Of a DNA stretch of 64,000 nt, positions 58,701-64,000 are shown piece by piece. Numbering within the stretch: the first letter of the stretch is position 1; each line of letters begins with the position of its first letter. A program made the translations under genes and the position numbers. This DNA is from Eriocheir sinensis (lineage: Eukaryota; Arthropoda; Malacostraca; Decapoda; Varunidae), in the NCBI RefSeq assembly GCF_024679095.1, contig NW_026111663.1, positions 257,501-321,500 of the forward strand, given 5' to 3'. The notes under the pieces were generated by a model. The model made no database searches and had not been told where the DNA came from. It saw nothing but the letters and a program-made list of their open reading frames with translations.

Positions 58701-60010
58701 ATGTGCGACCAGCTACGCATCTTTGCTGTCACCTCGGTATGTGCGGCCAGCTACGCATCTTTACTGTCACCTCGGTATGTGCGGCCAGCTACGCATCTTT
58801 GCTGTCACCTCGGTATGTGCGGCCAGCTACGCATCTTTGCTGTCACCTCGGTATGTGCGGCCAGCTACGCATCTTTGCTGTCACCTCGGTATGTGCGGCC
58901 AGCTATGCATCTTTGCTGTCACCTCGGTATGTGCGGCCAGCTACGCATCTTTGCTGTCACCTCGGTATGTGCGGCCAGCTACGCATGTTTGCTGTCACCT
59001 CGGTATGTGCGGCCAGCTACGCATGTTTGCTGTCACCTCGGTATGTGCGGCCAGCTACGCATGTTTGCTGTCACCTCGGTATGTGCGGCCAGCTACGCAT
59101 GTTTGCTGTCACCTCGGTATGTGCGGCCAGCTACGCATGTTTGCTGTCACCTCGGTATGTGCGGCCAGCTACGCATGTTTGCTGTCACCTCGGTATGTGC
59201 GGCCAGCTACGCATGTTTGCTGTCACCTCGGTATGTGCGGCCAGCTACGCATGTTTGCTGTAGCTACGTTATATGCGGCCAGCTACGCATCTTTGCTGTC
59301 GCCTACGTGTATGTGCGGCCAGCTACGCATATTTGCTGTAGCTACGTTATATGCGGCCAGCTACGTATTTTTCCTGTCACCTACGTTTATGGGTGGCCAG
59401 CTACGTATTTTTCCTGTCACCTACGTTTATGTGCTGCCAGCTACGTATTTTTCCTGTCACCTACGTTTATGGGTGGCCAGCTACGTATTTTTCCTGTCAC
59501 CTACGTTTATGTGCTGCCAGCTACGTATTTTTCCTGTCGCCTACGTTTATGAGTGGCCAGCTACGTATTTTTCCTGTCGCCTACGTTTATGAGTGGCCAG
59601 CTACGTATTTTTCCTGTCGCCTACGTTTATGAGTGGCCAGCTACGTATTTTTCCTGTCGCCTACGTGTATGTGCGGCCAGCTACGCGTATTTGCTGTCGC
59701 CTACGTTTATGGGCGGCCAGCTACGTATTTTTCCTGTCGCCTACGTTTATGGGCGACCAGTTATGTATTTTTTGCTGTCTTTGCATATTTGCGGTCCACT
59801 ACGCATCTGTGTGGACAGCTTCGTATATTTGTTGACGCCTACGTGTTTTTGCGGCCAGCTACGTATTTTTGCAGCGGGTCACCATTATATGCGGCTGCTA
59901 TCATTTTTGTTTTTCAATGGCATATCCCATTTGCGGCCGTCTACGGATATTTCCGGAGGCCAGCATATATTTGTGGCCAGCAATGTTCATTTGCGGCAGC
60001 CTACGAAACA
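55740..60010. repeat. 38-bp minisatellite with higher-order blocks
   Basis: The basic unit is TGTGCGGCCAGCTACGCATC followed by TTTGCTGTCACCTCGGTA, 38 bp, with 36-40-bp variants (CACCTCTA, GCCTAGTTA, GCCTACGTTTATG). Units are most uniform from ~56200 to 59260 (about 80 units by length) and more diverged at both edges. Higher-order repetition is visible: the rare GCCGTCACC variant lies at ~56609, 57481 and 58501, and the ACTGTCACC and CTATGCATC variants follow it in the same order in the last two blocks (57780/57922 and 58763/58902). Each of those blocks ends in a run of CATGTTTGCTG units. No stop codon occurs in any plus frame of the main unit, so long false frames arise. Confidence 0.96.
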
Positions 60011-60059
60011 GAATTCGTTGGGCCAGGTACTTTGATATATATAGATATTAAGACCGCAC

Positions 60060-62280
60060 AAACCCTATGGTCCAGACTGGGTGGTCTGTTCTTAAACGTT
60101 TGAGTTGAAGGCAGGAGCTGGCGGACATGTTCCAGTCCTTTCTAAAGTTTTATTCGGCCGTCAGGAGACACAGCTCTGTGTCGGCCCTTTACAGCCCTCC
60201 TCCAGATCCTACCAAGGAGGATTTAGAGCGTCCGCTGACGCCGCTCTAGGAGTCCATACATATCGACGCCCCACTTTCAAGGCGACGGGAGTGTCGGAGC
60301 CCTCTACCTCTCATGTTCCTCTTTGTCACACTTGTCGTTCGCTACCCTTTGAGGCTCTGGCGACTACAGAGAAAGGATTTGGCCTCTCCCTCCTTCTGTC
60401 GACGTCCTTAGCTCTGGTCGACTGAGTGGGGGAGCACCTCAACTTACGCCGTGAGGCGTTTCGCTACCGCTCCAAACCCTTTCCCCACTTTCAGGACCCT
60501 GTGCTAAGATGCCTGGCAGCTGATACACCACCAATCAAGCTACTGGTACCCCAAGCATCAGCTCCTCACCAGCAGCGGTCAGCCAACCGTGCTAACAATC
60601 CGCCTATCGTAGGGGAGGGAGTCAACAGCCCCCGTTTGCGTCTCTCGCAGGAAGCAGGATTCCATGCAAGAGCACCACCACAGGGGGAAAGCCAGAATGG
60701 AGGAGACAACTCAGTGACTCTCCGTTCCCAGGCAAGACGCAGGGGAAAGGATGGGCACCCGCGGTCGTCAGACAAGGACTGACCTGGCCTTGAACCTCTG
60801 ATCACGAGGTGAGTTTCCACCTAAGTTTACGAAGGCTCCCATGAACGTTTTCCTTACAAAGGGGCGTAAAGAGAACGGTTGGGAAGGTTTTTCTCGTGTT
60901 TTCACTTTGCCAAAGAAAGACCTAAGTTAATTGAAGTCATATATCAACACCTTCAAATCTCAACTGGTATCGTTCCAACAAGTGAGATTGCGGCTCCGAC
61001 AACATTATTGGTTGGCAGCACTTGATCCGCAGGACACTTACTGGCACAGTCCCATCCACCCTCGTCCCGTTGGTTTCTCGCTTTCCAGGTTGGAGAGGTA
61101 ACTGTCAGTTTACCAGGTTTCCACTGGGACTCGAGGTTGGGCACGGTAAGGCTATCTGAGGTTATAAACCTTGGCTTCAAACTCTTTAGTGCTTCAGTTC
61201 CTCACCATGTCTCGCAGACAATGGGAATCCCTGTTCGGCTTCTTCGATTCCAGGTTTCTCCCTTCTTTCTTTAGGAGTACCCCAACCTGGAGGGCAAGAC
61301 TATCTGCTTCGACAGCTATAACATGACAGCGGTACAAGGCCGCGCTAAGCATGGCACCTCCTGTTCAGGAAAACCTGCTGTCAATGTCGGAACAAATATC
61401 TGCCCTGGTGGCATTACGTCGCATTTCACTGTCAACCCAACAGGTCCCAGGGGAAAACAACGAGTGGGCAGATGCTCTTTCCCGCTTCAAGAGGTCCTCA
61501 GTGGTACGGACCTTAAAATGGAAATATTTCGAGAAACTATGCATTAGGTGGGGGACACCGCAGATCGATCTCTTTGCCTGCAAGACATCGGCCAGGCTTC
61601 CGAAGTTCCTCGTCAGAGGGGTTCGGAGAGCGGAGGGCGGTCCAGACGCTTTTACCGAACAATGGAACATTTGGGACTTATATTATTTGTCCCCTCCTCT
61701 AGGCACCAGCCTAAAATAGAAAGTGTTGCATAGCCCGAAATCCTTCAGGGGCGGGGTAGCTGTTATTGATAGCGTCGTGGTGGCCAGCACAACCATGGCC
61801 TGTCTAGCACGCCTCGTTCAAGGCCGTATAGGACATGCTTTCCTCTTTTCGGCCTTTCTCTTCTCCCAAGACATTACGAATCTCATTGAAGGGTTTCCGA
61901 TCCTTCGTGAGGGTATGACATACAGAAAGAATCACCGAGGCCACAGTCTTGGAATTTCTTGCTTGTCTTTGCCACATTAAGGGAAAACGTCATCTACAAT
62001 TGCAACTCACCTTGCCGTCCCCTTAAGCATGGTTGGGGACATGTTCGAGATCCTCTCTCAGCTCAGCTTCTTAAGCGTGTTCTTCGTAACGCTCACCTCC
62101 GGCTTCAGGTCCTCGCAGCTCAGGGCGCGAATACGTTCCCCGGGTTCATTGCATCCACGGCAGTTGGCTCCGCAGTTTCCTAAACTCTGCCTCTTAAAAG
62201 CCTCTAGCTAAGAATGAGCGCTTCGTTCACCGTCCCCAAACCATTGGTCTTACCAGCTTGGTACCTACAAAGGGAAGCTT
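60060..62280 (+). mobile_element. DIRS-like retrotransposon relic
   Basis: Gag-like Ser/Pro-rich frames at 60105-60782 are followed by RT pieces in shifting frames (LDPQDTYWHSPIHPRP near 61022, WFLAFQVGEVTVSLPG near 61070). Then comes a clear RNase H/connection block at 61351-61719: LLSMSEQISALVALRRISLS, VPGENNEWADALSRFKRSSV and CIRWGTPQIDLFACKTSARL, typical of DIRS/Ngaro elements. After 61720 the expected tyrosine-recombinase region is only vaguely recognisable (GHSLGISCLSLPH, FRSSQLRARIR) and heavily frameshifted. No terminal repeats were found. Confidence 0.68.
61351..61719 (+). pseudogene. DIRS-like RNase H block
   Basis: The longest intact frame of the DIRS relic, 122 codons. It contains the VPG.NN.WADALSR signature and WGTPQIDLFA, followed by GGPDAFTEQWNIWDLYYLSP. 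These match the region between RT and recombinase in DIRS-type polyproteins. It has no start of its own, and both sides are frameshifted. Confidence 0.72.
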
Positions 62281-62342
62281 ATCAAATTCAAATATTTATT
62301 AGAACAGGTTGGGGGAAGGTACAGAGAGGGGGGGTGGGCGTA

Positions 62343-62864
62343 CAGTCGACGATAGAGAGTAGTGTCACGGTTTTCAGAATGTTTAGCCTGGTGGCGGTAT
62401 CTGGCAACTATACCACGGTGACTCATTCACCGGTGATGTTAGTGACGCGTTTCAGTGTGTACCGTGTGTGTGTGACCGTGAAATTATAATACTGTATAAT
62501 ATTATATTATATTATAATATAATGTAGTTATAAATATACCAGATTACATTAATTCAATTTAGAAATGCGATAATGAATGTCTTCTACATGATGATGATGA
62601 TGATGATGATGATGGCGAGGTCACGAACAGTCTGAAACACTTTTTCTTATTAAACTTTGAAAATACCGTGTGCAATGCTGTCCTTCACAGAGGCAGGCAG
62701 TGACTAATGCTCCTGAGTCCTTACCGTCAAACAGCAAACAGGCTTGAGGGTCTGCTTAACTCGCAGCCTTAATTCCCGTCACTATAAAGCCTCAAAGACA
62801 ATTCAGATCATCAAAAATCTAAAATTATTTCTCCGTGAAGATTACGTAATATCTAAGTATAAAT

Positions 62865-62907
<43 letters not shown>

Positions 62908-62960
62908 GTTGACTAGTTGACCCCTTGTCGCTGATGGACATGTCTCCCGTCCCCACCCAG

Positions 62961-63039
<79 letters not shown>

Positions 63040-63595
63040 AGGTATTGAAAATTATACGTTTCCACAGCCACTGACGTGACAGCTCAACGGCAGTGCCTGC
63101 GGACATAAGGGCTTTGATAGAATACCGCTGCTCCAGCCAAGGCCCGCGGTCGACGGCGCCATCATGTGAACGTTTATAGCCTATTATTACGTATAATTTT
63201 TTTTTTATAAAGAACAAGATCTCGGCTGTCAGGAATTTTTTGTTTTTTGGTTTAAAGGCATAACAATCTTCCCTATAAGTGCAGTATATTTTTAAATGTA
63301 TCATAGTTTGATAAACAACTTAGAGTTGCTCTTGACTAAATTTGAATGAAACTAAAAGCTCGTGTCAAAATGTAGCGACAGAGCCTAAAGAAAAAAATAT
63401 TAAGCGTTAGCGACGGGCACTTTTGATAAATATCCATCTTAAAATTATGTAGAGTGCACCTGTGACCACCAATCACCACAACAGTACGATTTCGATAGGA
63501 TATAATAATTTTCATGTCGCGTGGAGAGGTTGCCAGATGTCGCTTTCTGAACGAAACTTACTGGACAGTGTGTCACTACTCTCTATAGCCGACTG
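62343..63595. mobile_element. Non-autonomous inverted-repeat element flanked by TA
   Basis: Left end CAGTCGACGATAGAGAGTAG then TGTCAC; right end read inwards CAGTCGGCTATAGAGAGTAG then TGACAC. Further inside, both carry a match around ATCTGGCAAC. TA flanks both sides (62341-62342 and 63596-63597). The 1253-bp interior has no transposase and holds several microsatellites. The style is Tc1/mariner/pogo-like. Confidence 0.78.
62587..63035. repeat. Microsatellites inside the TA-flanked element
   Basis: (ATG)n at 62587-62613, (GT)n at 62867-62907 and (CT)n at 62961-63035, with unique sequence between. An AT-rich palindromic stretch (TATAATATTATATTATATTA) lies just before at ~62490-62525. Confidence 0.93.
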
Positions 63596-63694
63596 TACAT
63601 ACAATGTAAATTTAAAGATATAAATATAAATATCTATACACAGTGTAGTGCGGCGACGGCCTGATGAACGAGCCTCCCATAACCCACTTAGCCA

Positions 63695-63930
63695 GTGGGG
63701 TACCTCTTTGGCCGACTCGGTAAGGAGTGGCTCTCCCGTCACGCTGGTCGCGGGTTCAATCCCAGGCAGCCGGGGAATACCCTCACTCTTGATTAATTTC
63801 TCGTGTTATTTCGATACACGCAGAGGCCGTGTTGAGAAATAGGAAGGATAGAAAAAATAAGCTCGCGGGGCATTACAGTAGCGTGGAAAATAGAGAAAAT
63901 ATTAAATTAAATTAAATAAATAATTAAAGC
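63695..63930 (+). mobile_element. Probable tRNA-derived SINE
   Basis: A polymerase III A-box-like TGGCCGACTCGGTAAGGAGT lies at 63709. A B-box-like CGGGTTCAATCCC lies at 63751-63763, at tRNA-like spacing, inside a sequence that could form a T arm. A non-tRNA body and an A/T-rich tail (TAAATTAAATTAAATAAATA, ~63902-63925) follow. It is not a functional tRNA, since no proper acceptor or anticodon stem can be drawn by eye. Confidence 0.6.
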
Positions 63931-64000
63931 TACATCCCTTTTCATGACAACCACTAGGGTTATGATGGTATGTGGTAGCGTGGTAGTTGTCGAGCGCTGG

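Noticed and set aside
55740..60010. CRISPR array
   Set aside because: Units are contiguous tandem repeats without unique spacers, and the window is eukaryotic.
55898..60103. Many overlapping plus-strand frames of up to 401 codons
   Set aside because: The 38-bp repeat has no stop in any plus frame, so long frames are expected without coding function; no start or domain is convincing.

Overview
This window is eukaryotic nuclear DNA dominated by transposable elements and simple repeats. I find no bacterial-type operon, rRNA gene, CRISPR array or ordinary single-copy host gene that I can support. Very dense dinucleotide and trinucleotide microsatellites, CR1-like and Jockey-like LINEs, and Tc1, pogo, PIF/Harbinger, hAT, P-like and DIRS-like elements point to an invertebrate metazoan. 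A decapod crustacean is my best guess, but this is an inference from repeat content and not a proof.

Layout. 0.3-1.2 kb holds a diverged tandem duplication. 1.3-4.4 kb is a Ty3/gypsy pol on the minus strand, cut at its 5' side by a TTA microsatellite. 7.4-16.2 kb is the remains of a two-gene PIF/Harbinger element. A four-exon transposase pseudogene (+) converges on a four-exon Myb/SANT partner gene (-). The transposase introns hold a 1.86-kb non-autonomous Harbinger element with TTA target duplications and a LINE fragment. 17.7-26.8 kb is a nest: a Jockey-like LINE split by a CR1 and by a hAT-like unit that itself contains a Tc1 relic and another LINE, followed by a second Jockey-like copy. 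29.4-32.5 kb is a second CR1. 34.76-37.07 kb is a GC-rich DNA transposon with 7-bp target duplications and a P/THAP9-like transposase C-terminus. 37.1-39.5 kb is another LINE. 40.6-44.5 kb is a chain of three Harbinger-type elements, followed by a short MITE (44.5-45.0 kb) and a hAT relic (45.0-45.8 kb). 46.1-49.86 kb is a nearly complete pogo-type transposon with a PHD-like C-terminus and palindromic subterminal repeats. 50.9-55.5 kb is the longest CR1, with a zinc-knuckle/serine-rich/esterase ORF1, inserted in a GC-rich repeat array. 55.7-60.0 kb is a 38-bp minisatellite with higher-order blocks. 60.1-62.3 kb is a decayed DIRS-like element. 62.3-63.6 kb is a non-autonomous TA-flanked inverted-repeat element. 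63.7-63.9 kb looks like a tRNA-derived SINE.

How it works together. The proteins recognised here are mobilisation proteins: reverse transcriptases, endonucleases, integrase, DDE transposases and their DNA-binding partners. Almost every one carries at least one lesion. The chief interest is in insertion order, complete element ends with target duplications, hairpins, subterminal arrays and the minisatellite. No clearly new multi-gene system is visible. The best candidates for undescribed families are the Harbinger pair, the P-like element, the CR1 ORF1 architecture and the 38-bp satellite.
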